From: Planctomycetota bacterium
Lineage (GTDB): Bacteria; Planctomycetota; UBA1135; GCA-002748355
Reading direction: 5' to 3'
NCBI GenBank assembly: GCA_020638795.1
Contig: JACKHW010000001.1
Location: 558,001-622,000 of the forward strand
DNA: 64,000 nt
Shown in pieces: positions 43,361 through 52,104 of the stretch. The notes beneath the pieces are model-generated. The model was not told where the DNA came from and did no database searches. It saw nothing but the letters and a program-made list of their open reading frames with translations. The translations under genes and the position numbers were made by a program. Every line of letters starts with the position of its first letter. Position 1 is the stretch's first letter.

Positions 43361-44774
43361 GCCCTGGAGCCGCAGTCGCACTCCAGCGACGCCGCCAGAG
43401 CCGCTTCTCGGGCGAAAGAAGGCCGCGAGTGACGGGTCGGTCGATCGACTTGCATCCCTCGTTCGCGAGACGGTACCGCGCCTCCTCGCGTCGGAGTGCG
43501 CCGTCCTGCTGGCACTCTTGACCGTCGGAATCGCGTTCTTCGCCTATGTCGTGACCGTCGTCCGTGAGCCGGCCCGTCTCGCACGATCACTCAACGTGCG
43601 CATCATGGCGACGCGCTGCCGCTACATCGCCGAAGACGTCATGCGCCGATCCCTGTCTCGATCGGACCTCATGCGAGCGGGAGAGCGCCTCATCCTCGCC
43701 GAGGGGGAGTTGTCGCCCGATCCGACACGTGAGGCGTGGGTCGAACTCAGGCAGTCCGGAGGGCAGCGCAGCGTGCTGTGCGGGATCCGTCGTGGCAGCG
43801 CGCTTCTCGTGTATCGAGCCGCTGCGCATCGAGGGCGGATCCTGCCGTGCATGACGTCGGTGTTCGCGTCGCTCGAACCTGCCCGCGACGTCGATGTGCG
43901 AAGTCACGATCAATCCGCGATCGAGCCGGAGCTGCTCGATGCGATGCCGTTCCAAGACCCACGGTCTTGGAAGGCTGCCGACGTCGACGTCGATCGTGCC
44001 ACGCTCGCGAATGCCGAAGCCGATCGCGACGCGCTCACGCTCGCGGCGTTTCGACTCGCGAACGAACTCGGCATGGCGATGAAAGGCACGCCGACCGAAC
44101 TCGACAACTTCGTACTCGGGAACTACGCGTTCGGAAACAAAAGCAGCGAGCGCATCGTGGCCGCATTCCAATCTCAAAGGGACCTCGTCGTGCGGGTTCA
44201 TGGTCACCTGTGGATCGGCGCCAGGGACAAGGACACGGTGATCGGGACCAGCGGGCGCTCGCTCCTGATCCTCGTCGACGGCGATGTTCACATTCGTGGT
44301 TCGGTCGTCTTGCAAGGCGAGAGTGACCGAGTGCGCATCGTGGCCGGTCGACCGGGGTTCGGGTCGTTCCGTGATCTCGACGGCAACGGTATCCACGATG
44401 AGGGCGAAGTACGACTGCGGCCGCACCGCGTCTTACCCGTGCTCACGCCGAGCGAGGGGGCCGGGCGTATCCACATCGGAGACGATCTCGTGCGGCCGCA
44501 TGTCACGCTCGATCTCTGCGCGACGCAAGACCTCGTGGTGGGCCGAGCGGGCGCCGAGATCCGTGGGCGAGTCCTGTGTCGCGGCGTACGGCGGCTCGGT
44601 GAAGATCGAGCCTCCCTCGTCGTCATCGGGCGGGCTCAGGGGCGCGCCGAGTCCCTCGCACCGCGCGGCTACCCGCTCGTGGCGGGGAGTGACGGGGACG
44701 AGACCATCAGCGAGCCGCGGCTGTGGAAGCGGGTCGACAGCAAGCCCGCGGAGCCGATGCGGATCGACGATTGA
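43347..44774 (+). CDS. Membrane-anchored protein of unknown function
   Basis: 475 residues. One membrane segment near residue 50 (CAVLLALLTVGIAFFAYVVT) after a Pro-rich cytoplasmic start, then a periplasmic part. Its second half contains beta-rich turns (HGHLWIGARDKDTVIG, LILVDGDVHIRGSVVLQGES, FRDLDGNGIHDEGEVRLRPH) that resemble a polymer-forming or pilus-accessory beta-helix. No catalytic motif is seen. Overlaps the preceding gene, so the three may form an operon. Role unknown; proximity to the Pel locus is the only hint. Confidence 0.6.
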   Translation: MKTVEPWSRSRTPATPPEPLLGRKKAASDGSVDRLASLVRETVPRLLASECAVLLALLTVGIAFFAYVVTVVREPARLARSLNVRIMATRCRYIAEDVMRRSLSRSDLMRAGERLILAEGELSPDPTREAWVELRQSGGQRSVLCGIRRGSALLVYRAAAHRGRILPCMTSVFASLEPARDVDVRSHDQSAIEPELLDAMPFQDPRSWKAADVDVDRATLANAEADRDALTLAAFRLANELGMAMKGTPTELDNFVLGNYAFGNKSSERIVAAFQSQRDLVVRVHGHLWIGARDKDTVIGTSGRSLLILVDGDVHIRGSVVLQGESDRVRIVAGRPGFGSFRDLDGNGIHDEGEVRLRPHRVLPVLTPSEGAGRIHIGDDLVRPHVTLDLCATQDLVVGRAGAEIRGRVLCRGVRRLGEDRASLVVIGRAQGRAESLAPRGYPLVAGSDGDETISEPRLWKRVDSKPAEPMRIDD

Positions 44775-44856
44775 TCCTGACGGGGGGCTGGCTATCCTTC
44801 GCGCGCTCGTGGCTGATCGGTGCCGTGCGCTGATCGTGGGTCGCGAAACAAGGTGC

Positions 44857-44932
<76 letters not shown>

Positions 44933-44945
44933 TTCACTCTCGTCG

Positions 44946-46001
44946 TCACCGCGGAACCGGGGCGGCGAGCGTCCTGACGTGCGGCGGCAGCCGATCGAGT
45001 GGCGTGCGGCTGATGGTCGGGACGAACCCGACTCCAACACTGCGCTCATGGGCGGTCCGGACGTCTTCGGTGCGCACGGCATAGTCGAGCGTCAAGATCG
45101 GGAGTCCGCGTTTGTTCAGGAACGCGAGGCGGTCGAGAAGCGGGTCGCTCGGTGAGCCGTTGCACCGTTCCCTCGTCGTGTCGATGCCTCCCGCGTTCTC
45201 GTCGTCCCAGTGCGCGGAAGCATCGCCGCGAAACGTCAGGTCCTCGTGAGCGAGCGCGTCGATCGTGGCCTCGAAGCCCGGGGCGTCGTCGCCGAGCCAG
45301 GCTGCATTCTGTGCAATCAGCACGAACGCGTCGTTCTTGGCCTTCGCGTAGGCCCGGAGTTCTTCGAGCAGCGTGACCATCGCTGCCGCTGCGTCGACGC
45401 CGTCTCGCTTCGCGGCTTCGACGACCGAGGGTTCGCGGTAGCCGAGGATCCAATCGAGGTAGACGCCGTCGAACCCTGCGTCGAGGATGCGATCCAGCAT
45501 CGCGTTCGGTGAGCCGAAGAGAATGCGCTTCCAGCGCGGATCCCAGTACTTGCAAGGGTAGTTGCCGGGCCAGCCGTCGGGATCGAGGGCGAGCAAGAAG
45601 TCTGGTCGCCCGACGCTGTTCGGTGTCGGGGCGATCCAGTCGGGCTGCCAGTACGTGCGGTAGTCCTCGGCCTGACCGATGTCGAGATACGCGACGACGA
45701 GCTTGCCCTTTCGTCGACTTCCGCCGGACGCATGGAGCTCGCGGACGACGTTCGCGATCGGATACGCTTCGTTTCCTCGCACGGAATTCGTCGGTTCGAT
45801 GACGACCAGGTCGATGGCCGCGCGCCGCAGCGCGGCGACGGCTCCGGGCCGCTCGAGACCCTGGAGTTGGATCCCCCAGGAGTCGATGGCCTCCAGCGGG
45901 TTCGATCCCATGGTGGGTTCGATGGCCGTGTTGCAAGAAGTCGACACGACTGTTGCGATCAGCCACAACGATGCGCGCGTACGGCGAAGTGTCGTCTTCA
46001 T
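44946..46001 (-). CDS. PelA-type glycoside hydrolase (GH114/GH166-like) lipoprotein
   Basis: 351 residues from ATG 46001. The N-terminus is a lipoprotein signal (ASLWLIATVVSTSC, lipobox STSC), so outer- or inner-membrane tethered. TIM-barrel-like hydrolase features: GKLVVAYLDIGQAEDYRTYW, DGVYLDWILGYREP (acidic pair), LIAQNAAWLGDDA and a later LAHEDLTFRGD (candidate catalytic Glu). This matches the endo-polygalactosaminidase family that also forms the N-terminal hydrolase domain of PelA. It is transcribed divergently from the PelA-deacetylase gene 198 bases away. Inference: it degrades or trims the Pel polymer and is the hydrolase half of a split PelA. Confidence 0.82.
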   Translation of the reverse strand: MKTTLRRTRASLWLIATVVSTSCNTAIEPTMGSNPLEAIDSWGIQLQGLERPGAVAALRRAAIDLVVIEPTNSVRGNEAYPIANVVRELHASGGSRRKGKLVVAYLDIGQAEDYRTYWQPDWIAPTPNSVGRPDFLLALDPDGWPGNYPCKYWDPRWKRILFGSPNAMLDRILDAGFDGVYLDWILGYREPSVVEAAKRDGVDAAAAMVTLLEELRAYAKAKNDAFVLIAQNAAWLGDDAPGFEATIDALAHEDLTFRGDASAHWDDENAGGIDTTRERCNGSPSDPLLDRLAFLNKRGLPILTLDYAVRTEDVRTAHERSVGVGFVPTISRTPLDRLPPHVRTLAAPVPR

Positions 46002-46199
46002 GAAACCCCCGATCGACATCGCCCGCGCCGCGACTTCAGAGCGTTGTCCGGCATCAAGTCCCACTCCGCGGAAAGTCGATCGAACGACCACGAGCAGAAC
46101 GTTGGAGAACTCGGGAATCCGAGCCATCTCGAGCGGGCTGCCGGGCAGTTCCTTTCAGCAGTGCACCGGTAGTTCCACTCATGTCCAAGTTCTCTGGTT

Positions 46200-48362
46200 T
46201 TGCGCTCGAGGTCACGACGACGCGAACTGCACGGCAGTCTGGCTGCACTCTCGATATGGAGTGTGGTCTTCGCCGGAGCCGCCGTCGCACAAATCGCGGA
46301 CGAACCCACCCGGCCTGAATCCCACGAGCAGCCTCGTGAAGCGCCGGCCGCGATCCCCGTGTGCCGACGCATTCTGGCGCTCGCTTCACGCCTGAGTTCC
46401 GACCGCGGTTCGACGCAGGACGACGCGATTCGCGACATGCTCGAGCTCCCTCTCGAGCACCTCGGCATGTCGGTCGAGCCGATCGACGCGACGAGTGAAC
46501 GTGCACCCGAAGTCGATTGGACCGGCGTCTCAGCAGTCATGACCGCGTTTCACTACGGCGACGAGTGCGCACCTTGGGTGTGGGACGTGCTCGAGCACGC
46601 TCGGAGTCGAGGCGGTATTCGCTTCCTCCACGTCGGAGAGTTCGGTCCGCTGTCGAACGATCGGGCACGACTCGGTGCATGGCTGGCAGCGTTCGGACTC
46701 GAGGACCGCGACGGATGGGTCGGTGACCCCGTGCAGATCGAAGTCCTCCCGGTGGAAGGATGTGAGACGGCATACGAGGGGCGACAGAGCTTTCGCATCG
46801 CGCACTTCGGACCTCGTTCCAACGTCGAGACCAACCGCGTCTGGTTGTGCACGAAGGACCGGCGATCACGTGACGAGCGTGCACCGATCGTCACCGGGCC
46901 TTGGGGTGGGCTCGCGCTGCTTCCGTGGGCATTCACGCCAGGCGGTGTTCATGCGGATCGGCGTTGGCACGTGGATCCGTTCGCGTTCTTCATCGAAGCA
47001 CTCGGCATCGGCGGCGTGCCTTGTGCGGATCCCAACGTGTTCTGTGGGCGTCGAGCCTTCTTCTTCCATGTCGACGGGGACGGCTTCGAAAGCGTGTCGA
47101 CCGTTCGATCACGTGGATCTGCGGGAGCCATCTGTGGGGAGGTGTTCCGAGACGAGATCCTCGAGCGCTACGACCTGCCGATGTCCCTCAGCATCATCGT
47201 GGCGAGCCTGACCGAAGAGCTCGAGCCCGAGGCGCCGACGCACGCGATGGAGGTCGCGCGGCAACTCTTCGCGAGCGACAAGGTGGAGATCGCGAGCCAC
47301 TCGATGCTGCATCCGCTCGACTGGCGCCGACGCTGGTCGCCGGCGATGCCGCCGCGCGTCGTCAACTGGTACGACGGGATTCGCGGCTACCGACACGACA
47401 TGGTCGCCGAAGTTCGCGAGTCGGTGCGGTTCGTCGATCGCTACCTCGTGCCGCCCGGAAAGCACTGTGCGTTGATGTTCTGGTCCGGTGCCGCGAATCC
47501 GGACGAAGCGTCACTCGCAGCCGCCGACGAACTCGGGGTCCTCAACATCAACGGCGGCGTCGCGCGTTGGGACGACCTCAACGACTCTGTCGGTTTCGTC
47601 AATCCACGAGGTCGCGCCGTCGGGGATCGGTTTCAGGTCTACTGCGGGGCGCCGAACGAGAATGTCTTCGATGGCTTCTTCAGTTCGATGCCCGGGGCGT
47701 TCGCTCACGTCGATCGGACGATCGACAACTGCGGCAAACGCCGCATCCTGAAACCCGCCAACGTCTACGCGCACTTCTACTCGGTCGAGCGACCTGCGCG
47801 CTTGCGTGCGCTGCAGGGCCTTCTCGATCGGTGGGGGCGAACCGCCGACACGGCACCAGTCCTGACGTCGGACTACGTGCGTGCAGTTCTCGCGGTGCGC
47901 AATCGTTGCAAAGTCCTTCGGATCACGGGCGGATGGCAGTTCGAGGGCTTCGACGCGTGTCGGACGGTGCGCATCGAAGGAGACGATCGCGCGATCGATT
48001 GGCATCAATCGCCGGGCGTCGTCGGAGAGCGTCGCATCGGTCTCGCGCGATATGTCACGCTCGGCGCATCCGAGGCCACCATCGTCTTCGCCGTATCCGA
48101 GGAGAACTCCTCGCAGCCGGCGCCGCACCTCATCGAGGCGAATCACATCCTGGATGAGTTCGTACGCACGAATGTCTCGCTCGGGTTTCGATCGACGTCC
48201 ATCGCCAAGCGCGTGTGCGTGTGCGGTGGGTTCGAACCGACATCGCCCGTTCGGGTCATCTTGGACGGAAACTCAGAAACGCGTCGTGCCGACGGCGAAG
48301 GTCGCGTCACGATCGAGTTGCCGGCCGGCGGGAGCACGCGCATCGAGGTTGCGATCGAGTGA
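46200..48362 (+). CDS. pelA: PelA-like polysaccharide deacetylase (lacking hydrolase domain)
   Basis: 720 residues from a TTG start with a signal peptide (GSLAALSIWSVVFAGAAVA, then Q). The N-terminal ~270 residues resemble the Rossmann-like middle part of PelA. The deacetylase domain follows: FFFHVDGDGFESVS (metal-binding Asp), IASHSMLHPLDW (SHxxxHP), and a PNENVFDGFF region. A C-terminal beta domain ends the protein. The N-terminal hydrolase of P. aeruginosa PelA is missing here and is encoded separately and divergently. Expected to deacetylate N-acetylgalactosamine-rich Pel in the periplasm. Stop overlaps pelB start (GTGA). Confidence 0.85.
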   Translation: MRSRSRRRELHGSLAALSIWSVVFAGAAVAQIADEPTRPESHEQPREAPAAIPVCRRILALASRLSSDRGSTQDDAIRDMLELPLEHLGMSVEPIDATSERAPEVDWTGVSAVMTAFHYGDECAPWVWDVLEHARSRGGIRFLHVGEFGPLSNDRARLGAWLAAFGLEDRDGWVGDPVQIEVLPVEGCETAYEGRQSFRIAHFGPRSNVETNRVWLCTKDRRSRDERAPIVTGPWGGLALLPWAFTPGGVHADRRWHVDPFAFFIEALGIGGVPCADPNVFCGRRAFFFHVDGDGFESVSTVRSRGSAGAICGEVFRDEILERYDLPMSLSIIVASLTEELEPEAPTHAMEVARQLFASDKVEIASHSMLHPLDWRRRWSPAMPPRVVNWYDGIRGYRHDMVAEVRESVRFVDRYLVPPGKHCALMFWSGAANPDEASLAAADELGVLNINGGVARWDDLNDSVGFVNPRGRAVGDRFQVYCGAPNENVFDGFFSSMPGAFAHVDRTIDNCGKRRILKPANVYAHFYSVERPARLRALQGLLDRWGRTADTAPVLTSDYVRAVLAVRNRCKVLRITGGWQFEGFDACRTVRIEGDDRAIDWHQSPGVVGERRIGLARYVTLGASEATIVFAVSEENSSQPAPHLIEANHILDEFVRTNVSLGFRSTSIAKRVCVCGGFEPTSPVRVILDGNSETRRADGEGRVTIELPAGGSTRIEVAIE

Positions 48363-51300
48363 ACCTGCCTCGTTGGAATCTCATGTTGTTCGCACTGGTT
48401 GGCGCGCTCGCGTTGATCGTGCTCGTCGGCTTGCCCGGACCGCGGGACGAGTCGGCGGCCACTGCCGGATTCGATTCGCGCACGGGACAGAAGATCCAGA
48501 CTGTTTGGGATCTGCTCGCCAATGCGAGGCAGAGTGGCGACGCGCGGATCGCGCTTTCGATCCTCGACCAGATTCGAGGTGCCGCCGCTGCACTGCCGCT
48601 GATTCGGTCGTCAGTCGACTTGCTACGTCGCGAGCTGGATCCACTCGTCGACTCGGGGATCGATGATGTCGTTGCGGCGAGCCTTCGCGCTGTCGAGTCG
48701 TCAGAGCTGTGGTCGCGCATCGAGAGCACCGGGTCGGATGTTCAGGTCGCACGGGATACCGAGGCGTTCTTCGCGCCGTTCGTTTCCGACGAAGTGACGA
48801 ACACGATGCTCGGTGTCGATGCACGCGCTGCAAAGCTGCTCGATCGAGCGAGTCGCGAGGACTCGACGATCGATCGCGGTCACGCCGTCGCCTTGGCGAG
48901 GAGCTATCGCGCGCTCGGTCGTCCGCGAGCGGCGCGGAGATGGACCTTGCGTGCGCTTCGCTCGAGCGAGCCGACGCGGGACGCGACGAGATTGGCGACG
49001 ACGCTGCGTGAGGATCTCATCGCCGACGCGTTGGCCTATGGCCGCCTGCACGAGGCATGGCTCCTTCAGGACGGCGATCCGTACGTCGACGAGAGCGGAC
49101 TCGAGGCGTTCTTCGAGCGGCGGGCTCGCATCGCTTCTTGGCTCGGGTTCGACGAAGAACGCGTCGACGCGCTCGAGCGCGTCATCCTGCTCGCGCAAGA
49201 TCCCGATACCCTCGCCAAAGCGCGCACGGATCTCGTAGCGCTCTATCCCGCGATCGGGCGCCCCGAAGCGGCGGTGCCGCACGCGGTCGAGTTGGCCCGC
49301 AATGCCGGCGAAGCGGCAAAGATGGAGGCTGCCGGATACGTCGCGCTCGAGAGTGGTCGCACGGACGAAGGGCTCGACATCCTCTCGGAGGTCTTGGAAC
49401 TCCTCGAGGGGGATGAACAGCGAGCGCTCGCGACGAAGATCGCGGACTTCGCGCTCCAAGACTTGCGTCCGCAGCTTGCCGTGACGGTCCTGCGCAAGCA
49501 GCTCGCACGCGACTACGACACCGAAGTCGCTGCACGCCTCGACGGACTGTATCGCCGGCTCGGCATGGACGATGCGCTGATCGAGTCCCTCGAGGCGAGG
49601 CTCGAGTCCGGCGATGCGAGTGTCGGTTCGGAGCTCCTGTCGCTACTCGTCGCGAGGGGGGATCGTGGACGCGTCGCGCGCGTCGCGTTGCGTCTTGCCG
49701 GTGTCCCGGTCCTCGTCGCACGCAGCCATCAGATTCTGCCGCGTGCGAGCGAAACCGAAGCGTCGCGCGAGATCGCGCTGCCGAGCTACTTCGGCTCGAC
49801 GATGTTCGACTCGCGCATTCGGCCCGAGGCACTCCTCGCGATGGTGCGACGCTTGCGACCGCTGTTCGATCAGCCGCAGGTGCGGGAGGTCGTACGCGAG
49901 GCGCTCGCGCGCTTTCCTCGCCACACGGACTCAATCGACCTGCGCGCAGAGCTCGTCGACCTCGAAGACGATCCGGTACGACGCAATGCCGCTGCGCGCG
50001 AACTCGCCGCGAGCCATCCGGAGCGGACCGATCTCGTACGCCTGTGGATCGAACGCGCGAGTTGGACCGAGAACGGTCCCCTCGAGATCGAAGCCCGTGA
50101 GCGCCTCCTCGCCATGGAAGGCGACGACCGTGACAACCTTCGCAAACTCGGCGATCTCTACGAAGCCGAGCAGCGGCGCGAGGATGCGCTCTCCGTGTGG
50201 CGTCGTTTGGCCGATGCCGAAGGCGTCCATTCACCAGCGCAGCGCCGCTTGATCCAGGTGCTCTTCGCTCTCGGGCGCACCGAAGATGCGATCGCGGCCG
50301 TCTCGTCGATCGCGGAGAGCGAGGGCGCGACGTCCAAGGACCGTCTCGAGGCTGCGGATCTACTCTTCGCCGAGAATCGACCCGAAGCCGCGCTCGCGTT
50401 CTATCGCGCCGTGTTGCGTGACGACGATCGACACGCGATCGCTCTCCTGCGCTGTGGGCAGATCCTGTCGTGGGGTGGCGAGTCGAACGCGGCGATCCCG
50501 TACTTCGAGAAACGACTCGCAGTCACGTCCGACGATCGTGCGTCGGTGCTGTTCGACCTCGGCGAAGCGTTGTTCTCTGCCACGCGTATCAGCGAGGCGC
50601 GGCGCACGCACGAGCGCGCGATCGAAGATTTGCGTGCGATCTCTACTCCGACGGTCACGCAGAAGAGCATGCTCGCAAAGGCGTACCTGCGTGTCGGTCG
50701 CGCCCGCGATGCGTCGTTGCTCCTGCACGAACTCGCTGCTGAGTGCCCGACCGACGTCGATCTCGTCCTCGACCACGCAGAGGCCTGCATCCTTCTCGGG
50801 GACATGGATGGTGCTCGCGGGCGCACGACTTCCGTGCTCGCTCGCGAGCCTGACAATCGACGCGCACTCCGGATCCAGGCGAACGCGTTCACCAAACAGC
50901 GCCGCTACTCGGAGGCGATCGCGAGCTACGAGCGCTTTCTCGCAGCCGTCGGTGAGGATGCGTACGTGCTCTCCGATCTCGCGCACGTTCGTGAGCTCGA
51001 GGGCGACTACGATGGCGCGCACGATGGATATCGTCGTTGGCTCACGCTGCGGCCGGATGCTTCCGAGGCGAGCACCAACGAGCTGCGCCTCTTCGACAAG
51101 ACCGCGACGACGTTGCGGACGACAGTCGAGTCGATGCGGATCGGCCGCGATCATGCACTCGAAATTCGTGAGCACGCGAGCCTGACGGTCGACGACGGAC
51201 GTACACGAGTCTTCGGATCGATCGGTCATGGCGAATGGAGCGGGCGTGCAGCGGGCTATCGCAACGGGAGCGAGAACGTTCGCAGTAACTCCGTGCTCGT

Positions 51301-52096
51301 CGACGTCGCAGCCGAACGACGTCATGGCGGCAACTTCGCGTTCGCCGGTGGCGTGTTCGGGCATCCCGGCGTCGAGGGCGCGGCGATCGGCGCATGGACG
51401 GCGTTGCGCCTCGTCGAACCCGAGCCCTACCGACTCGTCGAGGGGCGGCTCGCATGGAACGAGCTGTGGGACGAACCCGCGGCAGGCGTCGGTCTCGAAG
51501 GGCGCGTCCATTCGCTCGAACTGGCGACGTGGATGGAGTTGGGCGCGAGTTGGTGGGTTGGCGGCGATGCGCGCCTGCGGCACTTCACGGTGCGTCCCGA
51601 CGACTCGGTGCGTCGCGACGACACCGAGTGGTCGAGCAGTATCAGTTTCGGGCGGCGATTGTCGGAGGGCCCGGTCGCCGTCGTGCCGACGTGGCGCTCG
51701 AGGCACGAAGGTTCGGCACGCGAAGGCATCCGCCTCGAAAGCACGGATGCCGAACGTGGCACGCTCGCACAAGCGTGGTTGAGCCTGCAGTCGAGTCGCA
51801 TGCTCGAGGGGGAGCGGCTCCAGGATCATCTACCCGTCGCGGCCCGTAGTGACTCGCTGCAAGCGACGGTCGCTGCCGAGCGCTTCGTCGCGAATGGCCT
51901 CGGTCTCGGATTGACCGGACACGTCGGGCACGAGTTCTGGACGCGAGATTTCCTGTGGGGAGTGAGCGGGAGCACGACCTGGCGACCTTCGCGCGGTCAT
52001 GAACTCTCGCTGACCGCATCTTCCGGCAGCACGATCGGCCGCGCCGGGAATCAAAGCAGTGTTCGCTTGGGCCTCCAATGGACCGTGCGCTGGTGA
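48359..52096 (+). CDS. pelB: PelB-like outer-membrane TPR/beta-barrel exporter
   Basis: 1245 residues from GTG 48359 overlapping the pelA stop; size is close to PelB of Pseudomonas. One N-terminal membrane segment (LMLFALVGALALIVLVGL) is followed by ~800 residues of TPR helices (for example EAAVPHAVELARNAGEAAKM and DALSVWRRLADAEGVHSPAQ). The last ~330 residues are alternating beta-strands with aromatic/charged pattern (TRVFGSIGHGEWSGRAAGYR to SVRLGLQWTVRW), a porin-like barrel ending in a C-terminal aromatic. Family knowledge: PelB is the export channel and periplasmic TPR scaffold for Pel. Confidence 0.88.
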   Translation: MNLPRWNLMLFALVGALALIVLVGLPGPRDESAATAGFDSRTGQKIQTVWDLLANARQSGDARIALSILDQIRGAAAALPLIRSSVDLLRRELDPLVDSGIDDVVAASLRAVESSELWSRIESTGSDVQVARDTEAFFAPFVSDEVTNTMLGVDARAAKLLDRASREDSTIDRGHAVALARSYRALGRPRAARRWTLRALRSSEPTRDATRLATTLREDLIADALAYGRLHEAWLLQDGDPYVDESGLEAFFERRARIASWLGFDEERVDALERVILLAQDPDTLAKARTDLVALYPAIGRPEAAVPHAVELARNAGEAAKMEAAGYVALESGRTDEGLDILSEVLELLEGDEQRALATKIADFALQDLRPQLAVTVLRKQLARDYDTEVAARLDGLYRRLGMDDALIESLEARLESGDASVGSELLSLLVARGDRGRVARVALRLAGVPVLVARSHQILPRASETEASREIALPSYFGSTMFDSRIRPEALLAMVRRLRPLFDQPQVREVVREALARFPRHTDSIDLRAELVDLEDDPVRRNAAARELAASHPERTDLVRLWIERASWTENGPLEIEARERLLAMEGDDRDNLRKLGDLYEAEQRREDALSVWRRLADAEGVHSPAQRRLIQVLFALGRTEDAIAAVSSIAESEGATSKDRLEAADLLFAENRPEAALAFYRAVLRDDDRHAIALLRCGQILSWGGESNAAIPYFEKRLAVTSDDRASVLFDLGEALFSATRISEARRTHERAIEDLRAISTPTVTQKSMLAKAYLRVGRARDASLLLHELAAECPTDVDLVLDHAEACILLGDMDGARGRTTSVLAREPDNRRALRIQANAFTKQRRYSEAIASYERFLAAVGEDAYVLSDLAHVRELEGDYDGAHDGYRRWLTLRPDASEASTNELRLFDKTATTLRTTVESMRIGRDHALEIREHASLTVDDGRTRVFGSIGHGEWSGRAAGYRNGSENVRSNSVLVDVAAERRHGGNFAFAGGVFGHPGVEGAAIGAWTALRLVEPEPYRLVEGRLAWNELWDEPAAGVGLEGRVHSLELATWMELGASWWVGGDARLRHFTVRPDDSVRRDDTEWSSSISFGRRLSEGPVAVVPTWRSRHEGSAREGIRLESTDAERGTLAQAWLSLQSSRMLEGERLQDHLPVAARSDSLQATVAAERFVANGLGLGLTGHVGHEFWTRDFLWGVSGSTTWRPSRGHELSLTASSGSTIGRAGNQSSVRLGLQWTVRW

Positions 52097-52104
52097 GCGG
52101 GCCC

